64,000 nucleotides of DNA, from NCBI RefSeq assembly GCF_028679125.1, contig NZ_JAJRCG010000001.1:124001-188000 (forward strand), in the 5' to 3' direction. Position 1 is the first letter of the stretch, and each line of letters opens with the position of its first letter. A program made the translations under genes and the position numbers. Source of the DNA: Methanoregula sp. (GTDB taxonomy: Archaea > Halobacteriota > Methanomicrobia > Methanomicrobiales > Methanospirillaceae). Below are positions 16,714-25,866 of this stretch, one piece after another. The notes below the pieces were generated by a model. It was not told the origin of the DNA. It made no database searches and was given only the letters and a program-made list of their open reading frames with translations.

Positions 16714-16863
16714 CTACTGCACCACAGCCGGTTCAGCCCAGGGGTTCGGGAACCATCGGTTACATTTCTTGCAATGCAGTTTCGGGCCGGTCTCTGTGGT
16801 GCGCCACCGAAGCCCGCAGTGCGGGCAGGTGAACGCATGATCATGGACAACGTCATCTGTCAT
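16714..16863 (-). CDS. Small zinc-ribbon protein
   Basis: 49 residues from the ATG at 16863; the frame is open to an ATG at 16932, but similarity to the damaged copy at 14182 ends exactly at 16863, which favours the shorter form. It holds CPHCGLRWRTTETGPKLHCKKC, two CxxC pairs separated by 16 residues, so it binds one zinc ion. The C-terminal WFPNPWAEP is conserved in the relic. Too short for an enzyme; probably a nucleic-acid- or protein-binding ribbon. Motif is seen, role is inferred. Confidence 0.7.
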   Translation of the reverse strand: MTDDVVHDHAFTCPHCGLRWRTTETGPKLHCKKCNRWFPNPWAEPAVVQ

Positions 16864-16982
16864 GTATGCCCGGTATGCCAAGGGTAATACATAGGCATAT
16901 CGATCGGGGAACCTGTCCAGACGGTACCGCACGGATGTATCGTCCCCTTATTTGGATCTCCTTTCTCCTCATCCAAAAAATA

Positions 16983-17274
16983 CTTGGAGGGGGGTCTCCC
17001 GCATACCCCCCCACCCGGGCCGGCACAATGCGATACGATTTCGTGCCCGGCAATTTCGAAATGTACCCGGGTAACGACGGCTGAGTGCGCCTGGCCCGGC
17101 TCCCGTGTGATCCGACCGGGAGAACGACCGGCCGTGATCGAAGGGGGGTCTGGTGCATACCCCCCACCCCCATGCAGGGGGGGTCTCCGCGATTTGAAAA
17201 TAAAAGGGAGGGGGGGTCTGTGTAAATATATTTCCTGATGATGGGGGGTATGCCGGAGATCCCCCCGTTTCCTC
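16983..17274. repeat. Poly-G/poly-C dispersed repeat, cluster B
   Basis: A second cluster of the repeat seen at 2545-3000. A copy at 16985-17017 is partial. The main copy, 17136-17220, shares its first roughly 50 bases with 2671-2721 apart from one C in a homopolymer, and its linker GATTTGAAAATAAAAGGG with 2948. A third partial copy lies at 17241-17268. Orientation is the same as in cluster A. No coding sequence is credible here. Confidence 0.85.
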
Positions 17275-17324
17275 CTGGGAAGCATGCCAACATATAAGAC
17301 ATGAAACCGCGAGAGGACTCGTGT

Positions 17325-17696
17325 ATGCCGGATTCCAGGACCCTCCTGTTCGTCCACAATCTTGACAGCGGGGTACTCCAGTCACTCCATGACTATTCCT
17401 CGGCTCATCCGGTTTCATCCAAATCGGATCCCTGCACTCTCAGCATAATGACCAACAGCCCGGTGGGGATGAAGAAGGAGTGGAAACGGTTCTTAAAAGA
17501 TTGTGCAATTCCGTCACGGACCCTTGACCGCGATGAGTTCTTATCAGAATTCGGATCCCGCCCGGTCACGTTCCCGGTTGTGCTTCTCAGGAAAGGAACG
17601 GAACTCTCGATTTTTATCAGCACGGAAGAGCTCAACCTGTGCCATGACCTCAGTGACCTTATCCTCCTTGTGAAAGAACGGATTCCCCGGGTATGA
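17325..17696 (+). CDS. Hypothetical protein, possibly thioredoxin-fold
   Basis: 123 residues. The start at 17325 has AGAGG 8 bases upstream, and a TATA-like CATATAAG lies at about 17290-17297. The pattern TLLFVHNLDSGVLQSLHDY, a mid-region FLKDC, a proline after strand-forming residues (RPVTFPVVLL) and a C-terminal helix LSDLILLVKERIP is what a thioredoxin/glutaredoxin fold looks like, with FPVV as the cis-proline strand. There is no CxxC at the usual place, so no redox activity can be claimed. It stands alone between cluster B and an apparently gene-free stretch. Confidence 0.6.
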   Translation: MPDSRTLLFVHNLDSGVLQSLHDYSSAHPVSSKSDPCTLSIMTNSPVGMKKEWKRFLKDCAIPSRTLDRDEFLSEFGSRPVTFPVVLLRKGTELSIFISTEELNLCHDLSDLILLVKERIPRV

Positions 17697-18076
17697 GATT
17701 CTCACCCACGCGGAGGATTTTTCCGGATGACCCTCCCGGTGACCCCGTACGAATGCTCACGGTTTTCCCGGTTTACCGAACCGTTGTTCAGCCGGAACTC
17801 TAAATAAAAACTACCTGTACGGCAGCCCAGATGATACCGAACCGTGAGTGGAGAAATGCGCCGATTACGGAGATCAGGTACGACACAGGATTTGATCCGA
17901 TAACAATTGTAATGGGATAATTTTCCTTGCAGCCCGTTTCCTGTATACCGGAATTAACGAATTAATGATATAATCGATTCCCTCATCATCCTCTGGCATC
18001 CCCGTTGTCTCTCCGTCTTTTATCCCAGGATTACCTGAACCTCCTATTGTCGCGACAACAAAGACAGACCGGATTC
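17697..18076. other. Gene-free stretch
   Basis: I see no gene, RNA or clear repeat. A TATA-like CTCTAAATAAAAA near 17801-17813 and another A+T-rich block near 17960-17975 could be promoters for an unrecognised transcript. Confidence 0.3.
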
Positions 18077-18376
18077 ATGATGCCCAAGGGTTTAGGTATT
18101 GCAGTTCCTGGTGATATTTTTCCCATGGCAGATTCTCCCAATATATCAGGTCTTGCCCGGAATTCTGATCTCGAACCCTCCATGACCCGAAAAAAACTTT
18201 CAGATTGTGTGCAATGCCCTCACATGTCCACGTGTGATGCTCATATTACCGGTGGCAGCCACGAACACCGGGAAGGACCCGATCCCTGCGAACTGAATCT
18301 CGAAAGCGAGTGCAGTCGTGATGATCAGAACCGTCTGGATATGGACCGGTTTATTAGGTCCATTTTATCACCCTAA
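18077..18376 (+). CDS. Doubtful small cysteine-containing ORF
   Basis: 99 codons from ATG 18077; the frame is open to a TTG at 18005. It contains CVQCPHMSTC and two further cysteines, which could bind a metal, and ends with a helix-like DQNRLDMDRFIRSIL. Codon use is plausible but less G+C rich than neighbours. No ribosome site is clear and I recognise no family. It may be a real orphan gene or a chance frame. Confidence 0.35.
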   Translation: MMPKGLGIAVPGDIFPMADSPNISGLARNSDLEPSMTRKKLSDCVQCPHMSTCDAHITGGSHEHREGPDPCELNLESECSRDDQNRLDMDRFIRSILSP

Positions 18377-18550
18377 GGTTGTCGCATGCAAAATTAAAAT
18401 GGGATCAGGGCGGTTCTGTAACTCCAGGATGTTATCGTTGCCCTGCGTTCGTTATCCTCTGCACACGGCTGATGATAACCCCGTTATCTTCCTGTTCCCT
18501 CCAAAATTCAATCCGCAAACATCATCTGTCATCATCAACAACCTCTGAGA

Positions 18551-20044
18551 ATGGAAAACCCGGATACCCGCGGGAACGAGAAGGGTCTTGGCCTCCTCGT
18601 CTTCTCCATCTCGCTTGCCATGTTCATGACAAGCCTTGACGGCACGATCGTCAATATCGCACTCCCGACCATCTCCGAAGCATTCAATGTCTCGACAAGC
18701 ACCGTGAGCTGGGTTGCCACGTCCTACCTGCTGGTGATGGTGGGCTGCGTGCTCGTGTTCGGGAAGATCTCGGATACGATTGGGTACAAGAAAATTTTCA
18801 TCTCCGGTTTTGCCATCTTCACGCTCGGATCGTTCTTCTGCGGTTTCCTCCCGGAGGTAATTGCGGGGTTCCCCTCGCTCGTGGGATCCCGGATGTTCCA
18901 GGCCGTTGGCGCAGCGATGCTCATGGCGGTGGCTGCTGCCATGATCTCCACCTATGTCCCCATGCAGCAGAAAGGAAAGGCAATGAGCATCATCATGATG
19001 CTCGCAGCACTCGGCACGGCCCTTGGCCCGACCATCGGCGGCATCCTCACCCAGTACCTCTCCTGGCACTGGATCTTCTTCATCAACATACCGGTCGGGA
19101 TTGTTGCGATCCTTCTCGGGGCAAAGGTCATCCCGGCGTCAGTCCCGGTGCAGCGCACCGGCAGTTTTGACAGGGCAGGTGCCGTGCTCGCGTTTGCCGG
19201 GCTTGCGTCGCTGGTCTTTGTTGTCTCAGAAGGTTCCGTGTTCGGCTGGACCTCCCCGGTGATCCTTGGCATTGCAGCACTCGCGATCATCTCCCTTGGC
19301 TGGTTCGCCCGGCACGAACTCGGGAGTGCCGATCCGCTGCTCGACCTGCGCATCTTCCGGAGCAGGAATTTCATCCTCGCAAACCTGCTCCTCTTCCTGG
19401 TCTTCTTCAGCCTGTCCGGGATCAGTTATCTCCTGCCCTTCTACCTGGAATATGTCCACAACTACGATACCTCGACTGCCGGTCTGATCATGACCTCGCT
19501 CTCGTTTGCCATGATGGTTGCCGGTCTCATTGCGGGCGCGACCTTCAACCGTGTAGGGCCGCGCCGGCTCTGCATCATGGCAGCCATTCCCCTTGTCATC
19601 GGGTACGTCATGATGACTCAGCTGCATGTCTATACCTCGACCGGGTTCGTCATCCTCGCCCTTGCCCTGATCGGCTTCGGGATGGGCCTGATGGTCAGTC
19701 CGTCCACGACGATGATCATGATGGCGGTCTCAAAGGCAAAGGCGGGGATGATCTCGAGCATGACCAGCCTGGAGAGGACCGCTCCCCAGTCCCTCGGGAT
19801 CGCGACCTTCAACGCGATCCTGATCGCGGGTGTCATCGCGGTTGCCAAAGGTTACGATGTGACCACGAAATCCCCGGTCAATATCAAGATGGAGGTGCTC
19901 TCTGCCGGGTTCGATATCGCGTTCATCCTGTCTGTCGTGCTGGGCATCGTGATCCTGATAATCACGCTCGTGGTGAAAGAGGAGATCCACCCGGACTATG
20001 CAGAGGATGCGAAGATCCTGCTCAAGAACAAGGATTCGCAGTAA
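18551..20044 (+). CDS. MFS multidrug exporter, DHA2 (EmrB/QacA) type with 14 helices
   Basis: 497 residues with about 14 membrane segments. Family motifs are present: LDGTIVNIALPTI in the first helix, SWVATSYLLV in the second, GKISDTIGYKKIF in the loop between helices 2 and 3 (motif A), and LGPTIGGILTQYLSWHWIFFINIPVG in helix 5 and the following loop (motif C). These define proton-driven drug or metabolite export from the cytosol. The gene is monocistronic: a palindrome plus T run follows the stop. The nature of the substrate cannot be deduced. No regulator gene is adjacent. Confidence 0.92.
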   Translation: MENPDTRGNEKGLGLLVFSISLAMFMTSLDGTIVNIALPTISEAFNVSTSTVSWVATSYLLVMVGCVLVFGKISDTIGYKKIFISGFAIFTLGSFFCGFLPEVIAGFPSLVGSRMFQAVGAAMLMAVAAAMISTYVPMQQKGKAMSIIMMLAALGTALGPTIGGILTQYLSWHWIFFINIPVGIVAILLGAKVIPASVPVQRTGSFDRAGAVLAFAGLASLVFVVSEGSVFGWTSPVILGIAALAIISLGWFARHELGSADPLLDLRIFRSRNFILANLLLFLVFFSLSGISYLLPFYLEYVHNYDTSTAGLIMTSLSFAMMVAGLIAGATFNRVGPRRLCIMAAIPLVIGYVMMTQLHVYTSTGFVILALALIGFGMGLMVSPSTTMIMMAVSKAKAGMISSMTSLERTAPQSLGIATFNAILIAGVIAVAKGYDVTTKSPVNIKMEVLSAGFDIAFILSVVLGIVILIITLVVKEEIHPDYAEDAKILLKNKDSQ

Positions 20045-20050
20045 CGTATC

Positions 20051-20075
20051 CGGGAAATTCCCGATCACGTTTTTT
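20051..20075 (+). terminator. Hairpin and T-run after the MFS gene
   Basis: CGGGAA and TTCCCG form a short perfect inverted repeat at 20051-20063, followed after a few bases by six T (20070-20075). A second imperfect hairpin (ATGAGTTC 20149-20156 with GAACTCAT 20171-20178) lies further on. Confidence 0.45.
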
Positions 20076-20230
20076 GGATTGTAGTGCTTCTTTTTTAAGG
20101 GGATTTCGCGGTTCCGTTATGATACGTTCCCGGCCGTGATATGAATACATGAGTTCGCCAGGTGGGCGCTGAACTCATTCATGAGGTTGTTTACTGCCGT
20201 TAATTATGGGTAATACCTCAGGACCCGGCG

Positions 20231-20240
20231 TTTTTATACA
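20231..20240 (+). promoter_or_regulatory. TATA-box-like element upstream of the pyrophosphatase gene
   Basis: TTTTTATACA at 20231-20240 is a good archaeal box A. Transcription would start near 20262, leaving a leader of about 300 bases before the pyrophosphatase start at 20568. This leader contains the small ORF at 20280. Confidence 0.5.
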
Positions 20241-20279
20241 TCTCTTTATCGTGTCACCCGCCAAGTATGCATCTATCCT

Positions 20280-20429
20280 ATGCAGTACTCCTTAAAAAAG
20301 ATCAAAACTATTCGTGACAAGCTGAGCAGGATCGGTATCCGGGAAAATAACCTTGACGATGCAGCGATCCTTGCTACGTACAGTATCAACCAGAAAGGCA
20401 ATCTCTGTCCGGTTCTCCGGATTCCCTGA
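20280..20429 (+). CDS. Possible small ORF in the pyrophosphatase leader
   Basis: 49 codons from ATG to TGA with codon use like real genes of this genome (ATC, CGG and CTG preferred). The peptide starts MQYSLKKIKTIRDKLSRIG and continues through NNLDDAAILATYS. It lies about 20 bases after the expected transcript start and 138 bases before the pyrophosphatase. It could be a real small protein, a regulatory leader peptide or chance. No family recognised. Confidence 0.3.
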   Translation: MQYSLKKIKTIRDKLSRIGIRENNLDDAAILATYSINQKGNLCPVLRIP

Positions 20430-20567
20430 TCCTTTTTTCCCGGTTCTCCGTGATGGCAGTATTGCCCGGCAGGAGATCGCGCCGCAGTTTTCCCCGGCTC
20501 CCCGTACGTTAAGACCCGGGACAACCCACCAGTTAGCAAGAAATCCTGGACAGCAGGAACCAGCACT

Positions 20568-22193
20568 ATGAACCAGATCTACCTTTTCGGTCACCGCCAG
20601 CCTGACACGGACAGCATCGCGAGTGTCATCGGGTACGCGGAGTTCCTGAACATGGCCGAGCCGGGGAAGTATATCCCGGCCCGGTGCGGCGAGCTGAACC
20701 CGGAGTCCCGGTACATGCTCGAACGGTTCGGCGTCAAAGAGCCGGTCTTCGTTGAATCGGTTGAACCAAAACTCTCGGATATTACCTACAAACCGGTCTT
20801 CTCGCTCCCGCAGGATGTCCCGACGGTTGATGTCGCGACGCTGATGGCAAAGGAAGGGATACGCAATGTTGTCATCACCGATTCCGCGGACCGGCCGGTC
20901 GGGATGGTGGGCGAACATGCGCTTGCCAATGCCTATATCCGGAAGATCCACCTCTCCGAGCTGACGGTCACGCCCATTCCGGTCGGGACGCTTGCACGGA
21001 TACTCAGCGCGGAGATCATCGTCTCTTCGCGTGAGACGCTCGAAGGCCGGGTCTACATCGCCATCGACGCCCTGCATGTCACCCTTGCGAAGATGACAAA
21101 GAACGATATCGCTGTTGTCGGGGACGATGAGCCCACCCAGCTCGCCCTCATCTCTGCGGGGATCGCCTGCCTGATCATTGCGGAAGGCGCACCCGTGGGC
21201 GAACGGGTATCCGCAGCCGCAACAAAAGGCGGAGTTACGGTCCTCTCCACCGATCTCGATGCATTCGGTGTCGGCAAGATGATGAACCTCTCCCTCCCGG
21301 CCCGGGAGGTCATGGAGACGGAAGTTCCGGTCCTCACGTTCGATGATACGCTTGCCCGGGCGAGAAAAGTGGTTACGTCATCGAAATTCCGGGCTGCCTG
21401 CGTTGTGACAAAGGAAGGCACGCTTGCCGGTGTTCTTACCCGGACAACGCTTTTAGACGAGGTCCGGAAACCGGTCATCCTCCTTGACCATAATGAATCC
21501 TCGCAGGCCGTGAGCGGGATTGAGGAGGCAGAGATCGTGGAGATCATCGATCACCACCGGCTCGGGACCATCACCACGTTAAAACCCATCCGGTTCCTCA
21601 ACGACCCGGTCGGGTCGACATCGACCATCATCGCGATGAAATTATCAGAGTCCGGGCAGAACCCCTCAAAAGCGGTTGCCGGGATCCTTCTCTGCGGCAT
21701 CCTGTCGGATACCCTTGCCCTGCGGATGTCAACGACCACCTCCCGTGATAAAAAGGCTGTGGAGTACCTTTCACAGGTTTCCGGGGAGAATCCGGATCAG
21801 CTGGGTATCGCCCTGCTGGAACGGGGCATGGATCTCTCGGGGGCATCCCTTGCAACCATCCTTGCCCGGGATACCAAGGTCTTCGACCTGTCCGGCAAAA
21901 AGGTGTTCATCTCGCAGGTCATGGTCCCGTCATTTGCCTGGAACCAGGAACGGGCACGGGAGATCCAGGCAGAACTCGCGAAGGTGAAGACAACGGGGGG
22001 TGCCGATCTTGCCTTTGTCCTCTTTACCAGCGTGATGGATAATTCGAGCGAGTGTTATGGTGAAGCGGACCCGGATCTGCTCCATATGGTTTTTGGAAAA
22101 TCCCTGCCGGTTCACCTTGACGGTGTCATGTCCCGGAAAAAAGATTTCCTTCCCTGGATTGGCTCGAAGCTCCGCACCTGTTCCGGAATGTAA
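20568..22193 (+). CDS. ppaC: Manganese-dependent family II inorganic pyrophosphatase with CBS and DRTGG domains
   Basis: 541 residues, the length of CBS-type family II pyrophosphatases. The DHH catalytic part is split: GHRQPDTDS at residues 8-16, then after the insert LLDHNES, IDHHRLG, GILSDTLAL and the C-terminal DHHA2 motif SRKKDFLPW. The insert holds a first CBS domain (about 65-115), a DRTGG-type domain (about 120-240) and a second CBS domain (about 245-300), which in characterised homologues bind adenine nucleotides and regulate activity. The enzyme hydrolyses cytosolic pyrophosphate made by biosynthesis. AGGA lies 9 bases before the start. The leader is long and may contain a small ORF. 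Confidence 0.95.
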   Translation: MNQIYLFGHRQPDTDSIASVIGYAEFLNMAEPGKYIPARCGELNPESRYMLERFGVKEPVFVESVEPKLSDITYKPVFSLPQDVPTVDVATLMAKEGIRNVVITDSADRPVGMVGEHALANAYIRKIHLSELTVTPIPVGTLARILSAEIIVSSRETLEGRVYIAIDALHVTLAKMTKNDIAVVGDDEPTQLALISAGIACLIIAEGAPVGERVSAAATKGGVTVLSTDLDAFGVGKMMNLSLPAREVMETEVPVLTFDDTLARARKVVTSSKFRAACVVTKEGTLAGVLTRTTLLDEVRKPVILLDHNESSQAVSGIEEAEIVEIIDHHRLGTITTLKPIRFLNDPVGSTSTIIAMKLSESGQNPSKAVAGILLCGILSDTLALRMSTTTSRDKKAVEYLSQVSGENPDQLGIALLERGMDLSGASLATILARDTKVFDLSGKKVFISQVMVPSFAWNQERAREIQAELAKVKTTGGADLAFVLFTSVMDNSSECYGEADPDLLHMVFGKSLPVHLDGVMSRKKDFLPWIGSKLRTCSGM

Positions 22194-22360
22194 TGGTTTT
22201 TTCACTTTTTGGATCCGGATAACAAATCTCCGGAAATCTGATCATGCCAATAATATCAGGGTTGTGGTTGGGTAACCATCCGGATATGATAAAAAGAACT
22301 CTTGTTTTTTTATAGAAGATCATTACTAATCTCCTCTATAGTACATTCTGTGGGAGGGAT

Positions 22361-24019
22361 TTGATTACGAATTACCTATCTCGATCTGGTGAACATCTCA
22401 CCGTTTCAAAAAACCCGGTGGCCGACCTGCGGCTGAACCGGGCAGACGGGATTACACTCTGGCTGTGTTTCCTTCTTTTTCTTGTCATGATCATTGGCCT
22501 GGTACCGGTGATAAGCGCCACTGCGCCGGATGCATCGTTTACAGTGAACCATACCAGCGGGGATAAACCCCTTGCCGTGCAGTTCATCGATACATCAACC
22601 CATACCCCGACCAAATGGTTCTGGTCGTTTGGTGATGGTGTGTCATCGGTAGACTCGGATCCGACCCATGCCTACACGAAGACGGGAACCTATACGGTCA
22701 CCCTCACGGTCACCAATGCAGACGGCAGTGATACCCTGAGCCGGGGTGATTATATCACCTGCACGGAATCCAATGCATCCCCGGTGGCGTCATTCACGTC
22801 CACGGGCGCGACCGGAGCAATACCCCTGACGGTCAAATTCATTGATACCTCGACGGAAAACCCGACCTCATGGGCCTGGTCATTCGGTGATGGCGGGACG
22901 TCAGCGGAGCAGGACCCGAGTCATACGTACACGAAGAAGGGTACCTATACGGTGACGATGACCGCCACGAACTCCGGTGGCAGTGCAACGGTGACGAAAG
23001 ACTCGTATGTCACTGTGAGCGAAGAAGCGATTGCACCGGATGCATCGTTCACGGCAACCACCACCGCGGGAACGATCCCGTTCACCGTGAAGTTTATCGA
23101 TACCTCCTCAAACAGCCCGACATCCTGGCTCTGGACGTTTGGCGACGGGTATTCCGCTCTTACCCAGAACCCCACCCATACGTATACTCAAGCGGGAGAC
23201 TACACGGTCACCATGACCGCCACGAACTCCCAGGGCAGTTCCACCGCTACAGAACCCGACTACATTACCGCGGAGATGGCAGTTCCAATCGCCTCCTTTA
23301 AAGCCGATGTCACTTCGGGGACTGCGCCGCTGGTTGTGCAGTTCAACGATACCTCCAATAACTCCCCGACCTCCTGGAGCTGGTATTTTGGCGATGAGGG
23401 CAGTTCAACCGTGCAGAACCCCCTGCACGTGTTTAACGACAAGGGCTCCTACACGATCGTCCTGACCGTAAAGAACAGTGAGGGATCCAATTCGACAAGC
23501 AGGCCAAAGTACATCAACGTCTCTGCACTGGTCACCCCATCGGCATCCTTTTCTGTTGACACTTCCAGCGGACTGGAACCGCTGACCGTGCACTTCACCG
23601 ATACCTCGATAAACAAGCCCACTTCATGGCAGTGGACGTTCGGTGACGGATCCTCGTCATCAGAACAGAATCCGGTTCATACGTATTACAGCGCCGGCAC
23701 GTATACGATAGTCCTCACAGTAACCAATTCCCAGGGAAGCGACACCTACACTTCTTCGGGCCGCATCACGGTTATGGGTACAACGACCCTGCCGACTGCC
23801 ACACCAGCCATTACTGAAGAAGTCATGACCATGGGGCCCACAAATGCACCCGAAGTGACGCAGACTCCTGCTGCTTCCGGAACCGGGTCATTGAGTGGTA
23901 CTCCGTCATGGCTCATCCCAGCCCTGTTCATTATTGTGATCGCTGTGGTTATCGTGATCCTGATCCTAAGGAGAAGGCCGCCCCGGGGTTATTCCGGATC
24001 ACGGGGAAGGGATCTCTGA
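22361..24019 (+). CDS. Surface protein with five PKD repeats and C-terminal membrane anchor
   Basis: 552 residues. The start is TTG at 22361, backed by the ribosome site GGGAGGG just upstream; no ATG fits. A hydrophobic signal follows at about residues 38-58. Five PKD domains of about 88 residues each follow, each with the WxFGDG core (FWSFGDG, AWSFGDG, LWTFGDG, SWYFGDE, QWTFGDG) and a YTVT.TVTNSxGS end strand. After a Thr/Pro stalk a membrane helix (about 515-535) ends with a basic tail. PKD domains are extracellular spacers or adhesion modules in S-layer-type proteins of methanogens. The paralogue at 27228 has the same five repeats in the same order, including the atypical fourth WYFGD. Confidence 0.9.
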   Translation: MITNYLSRSGEHLTVSKNPVADLRLNRADGITLWLCFLLFLVMIIGLVPVISATAPDASFTVNHTSGDKPLAVQFIDTSTHTPTKWFWSFGDGVSSVDSDPTHAYTKTGTYTVTLTVTNADGSDTLSRGDYITCTESNASPVASFTSTGATGAIPLTVKFIDTSTENPTSWAWSFGDGGTSAEQDPSHTYTKKGTYTVTMTATNSGGSATVTKDSYVTVSEEAIAPDASFTATTTAGTIPFTVKFIDTSSNSPTSWLWTFGDGYSALTQNPTHTYTQAGDYTVTMTATNSQGSSTATEPDYITAEMAVPIASFKADVTSGTAPLVVQFNDTSNNSPTSWSWYFGDEGSSTVQNPLHVFNDKGSYTIVLTVKNSEGSNSTSRPKYINVSALVTPSASFSVDTSSGLEPLTVHFTDTSINKPTSWQWTFGDGSSSSEQNPVHTYYSAGTYTIVLTVTNSQGSDTYTSSGRITVMGTTTLPTATPAITEEVMTMGPTNAPEVTQTPAASGTGSLSGTPSWLIPALFIIVIAVVIVILILRRRPPRGYSGSRGRDL

Positions 24020-24049
24020 TCCCCGTATGGAATTCTAATCCCTTTTTTT
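24001..24049 (+). terminator. Hairpin and T-run at the end of the first PKD gene
   Basis: ACGGGG (24001-24006) and CCCCGT (24021-24026) pair across the stop codon and a run of seven T follows at 24043-24049. Confidence 0.45.
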
Positions 24050-24163
24050 AATCCGTGTTAATGTTGTGCTGAAGGCCGCTGTCATGCACCTGCCATTTTC
24101 GATGAGTTCTTGCAAGCAGCATCCCGGGTGTCCCGGCAACAAAGGGGATTGTCAGAAACCCGC

Positions 24164-24964
24164 TCATGCGTTCTTATGGAATACCATCTCTAGGCTATCG
24201 AACCGGTCCATCTCCACAGTCTTTACCGGGACATACAGTTCATAGATAACCGGCTGGTCAAGAATCAGGGTCCGGTTCAGTCTCAGCTGCGCAGATACTT
24301 TTCCCCTGGACCGGATATTGATGCCGATGTCATAGTTCGTTGGCCTGGCATTCCGGGGCATGATGGTCGCATCAATCCTGACAAAATTCCATGTCGGTGA
24401 TGTAACCGTTCCCATGCAACTGGTACCCCCCAGGTTGTTGGTATCGACATAGTTGGCGATGTACGGATCAACCTCCATTAGATCGGAGGTATACGGCATG
24501 GCATTTGCCTTCAGGAATGCCAGCATCTGTTCTTTTGAGTATGCGTCCAGCCGGGTATTGGGTTCCTGGATGCCGTATCCCGTGTTGTTTGCCACTTGCG
24601 GGAATGCCATCCTCATACCGCAGTCGGGAAGGTCCGATCTGAAATAATCCTTCGAGAATTCCAGGATGACGATATAGGGGTCATTGGCTGCTTCGGTGAT
24701 GGATGATTTTTGTATCCAGGTGGTTGTTGGCGCAGGAGTAATCACGGGTGTTGTGGCGGCAGGTGATGGTGTGGGGGTTGCGACAGGAACCGGTTCACTC
24801 GCGAGAGTGGTAACCTGCAGAGAAACTGTCGGGGTTTCAGGAGCTGCAGGTGTCCGGGTGACCACAGTTACATTGCCCGCAGGTACTGAAGACATACACC
24901 CGGTACTGAATACTAATCCGGAGATCAGGATTATGCAGAAAATAATGAATGGAATTATTTTCAT
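24164..24964 (-). CDS. Predicted lipoprotein, function unknown
   Basis: 266 residues. The lipoprotein signal ends at lipobox STGC (about residue 23). A Thr/Pro/Ala linker of about 60 residues follows, then a globular domain of about 170 residues starting WIQKSSITEAANDPYIVILEFSKDYF. It ends with beta-rich LRLNRTLILDQPVIYELYVPVK. No family is recognised. It is divergent from the lipoprotein at 25162 across about 200 A+T-rich bases. The domain has two cysteines (PDCGM and SCMG) that could pair. Confidence 0.7.
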   Translation of the reverse strand: MKIIPFIIFCIILISGLVFSTGCMSSVPAGNVTVVTRTPAAPETPTVSLQVTTLASEPVPVATPTPSPAATTPVITPAPTTTWIQKSSITEAANDPYIVILEFSKDYFRSDLPDCGMRMAFPQVANNTGYGIQEPNTRLDAYSKEQMLAFLKANAMPYTSDLMEVDPYIANYVDTNNLGGTSCMGTVTSPTWNFVRIDATIMPRNARPTNYDIGINIRSRGKVSAQLRLNRTLILDQPVIYELYVPVKTVEMDRFDSLEMVFHKNA

Positions 24965-25161
24965 TGATTGGTTATACTACCGGGAATATGTTAAATACGA
25001 TCGGTTATGTTCCTGTTGGTTGTAACATGCGATCGATACACCCCGCTCCCGCACTTGCGTTCGTTCTGTTTTAGAATATTTAATGAGCTTACCCGACGAT
25101 TGGTCTTTAATATGCAAATCGGTATTCTAATAACAAAATACAGCATTTTCTCGTTGATAAC

Positions 25162-25866
25162 ATGAACCTTACTACCTCTCGCGTTTTTCCCGTACTGTGC
25201 TGGATCCTGATCCTGTCATGTGGCGTATTCTCTGCTGGGTGCACCACTTCCCCTACCCAATCCACTGGGTCACTGGCGTCTATCGGTACGACCGTAACAA
25301 CCGTGGTCCCGGTTGTAACTGCCGCGACAGCGACTCCCGCCCAGACCCAGATTCAGCTTGTTAAAGCCAATCTTGCTGATGGCGTTTCCGTTTCATATCC
25401 GGCTGACTGGCAGAAAGAAGAGATCTCGGAACTTGCCCTGCGTGACTACGGGCGCACTACCTTGAACATCGCCAACTTCTACTCTCCAGACATCTCGTCA
25501 GGGCAACAGAATCCCGATGGGACAAACCCTGACACGTCCGCCTATACAACACTCAGCATTGATGTCGACCCGAACACAGTCACGGATTTTGAGCAGTACT
25601 TCAATCTCGTAACACTTGCGCTGCAGAAGAGTTATGGTTCAATTACCATCACCAAGCATAATTATCAGCTCAAAATTTCCGGTTATGATTCCTACCAGAT
25701 GGACTTTGATACTAAAACTATGCGGGGATCCTACATCTTCACGGATGTGGACGGAACGATCTATATCTTTGCTTTTAAGAATCCCTCCCCAAACTCTTTG
25801 GAAGTTGAAAACATGTACAAGTCTGTTGTGATTACCCCGACGGTCACGACGACAAAGCACCGGTAG
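25162..25866 (+). CDS. Predicted lipoprotein with PsbP-like domain
   Basis: 234 residues. A lipoprotein signal ends at SAGC (about residue 27), then a Thr/Val-rich linker. From about residue 65 the sequence follows the PsbP/MOG1-like plan common in archaeal surface lipoproteins: GVSVSYPADWQKEE, TTLNIANFYSP, then LSIDVDP, a helix ending in LQKSYGSITITK, and the final strands SYQMDFDTKTMRGSYIFTDVDGTIYIFAFK. Function unknown; probably an exported binding domain. The promoter region shared with the 24164 gene is A+T rich. Confidence 0.72.
   Translation: MNLTTSRVFPVLCWILILSCGVFSAGCTTSPTQSTGSLASIGTTVTTVVPVVTAATATPAQTQIQLVKANLADGVSVSYPADWQKEEISELALRDYGRTTLNIANFYSPDISSGQQNPDGTNPDTSAYTTLSIDVDPNTVTDFEQYFNLVTLALQKSYGSITITKHNYQLKISGYDSYQMDFDTKTMRGSYIFTDVDGTIYIFAFKNPSPNSLEVENMYKSVVITPTVTTTKHR

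Noticed and set aside
20292-21077. 261-codon minus-strand open frame opposite the start of the pyrophosphatase gene
   Set aside because: The plus-strand gene has all family II pyrophosphatase motifs in this stretch, so the opposite frame is a shadow.
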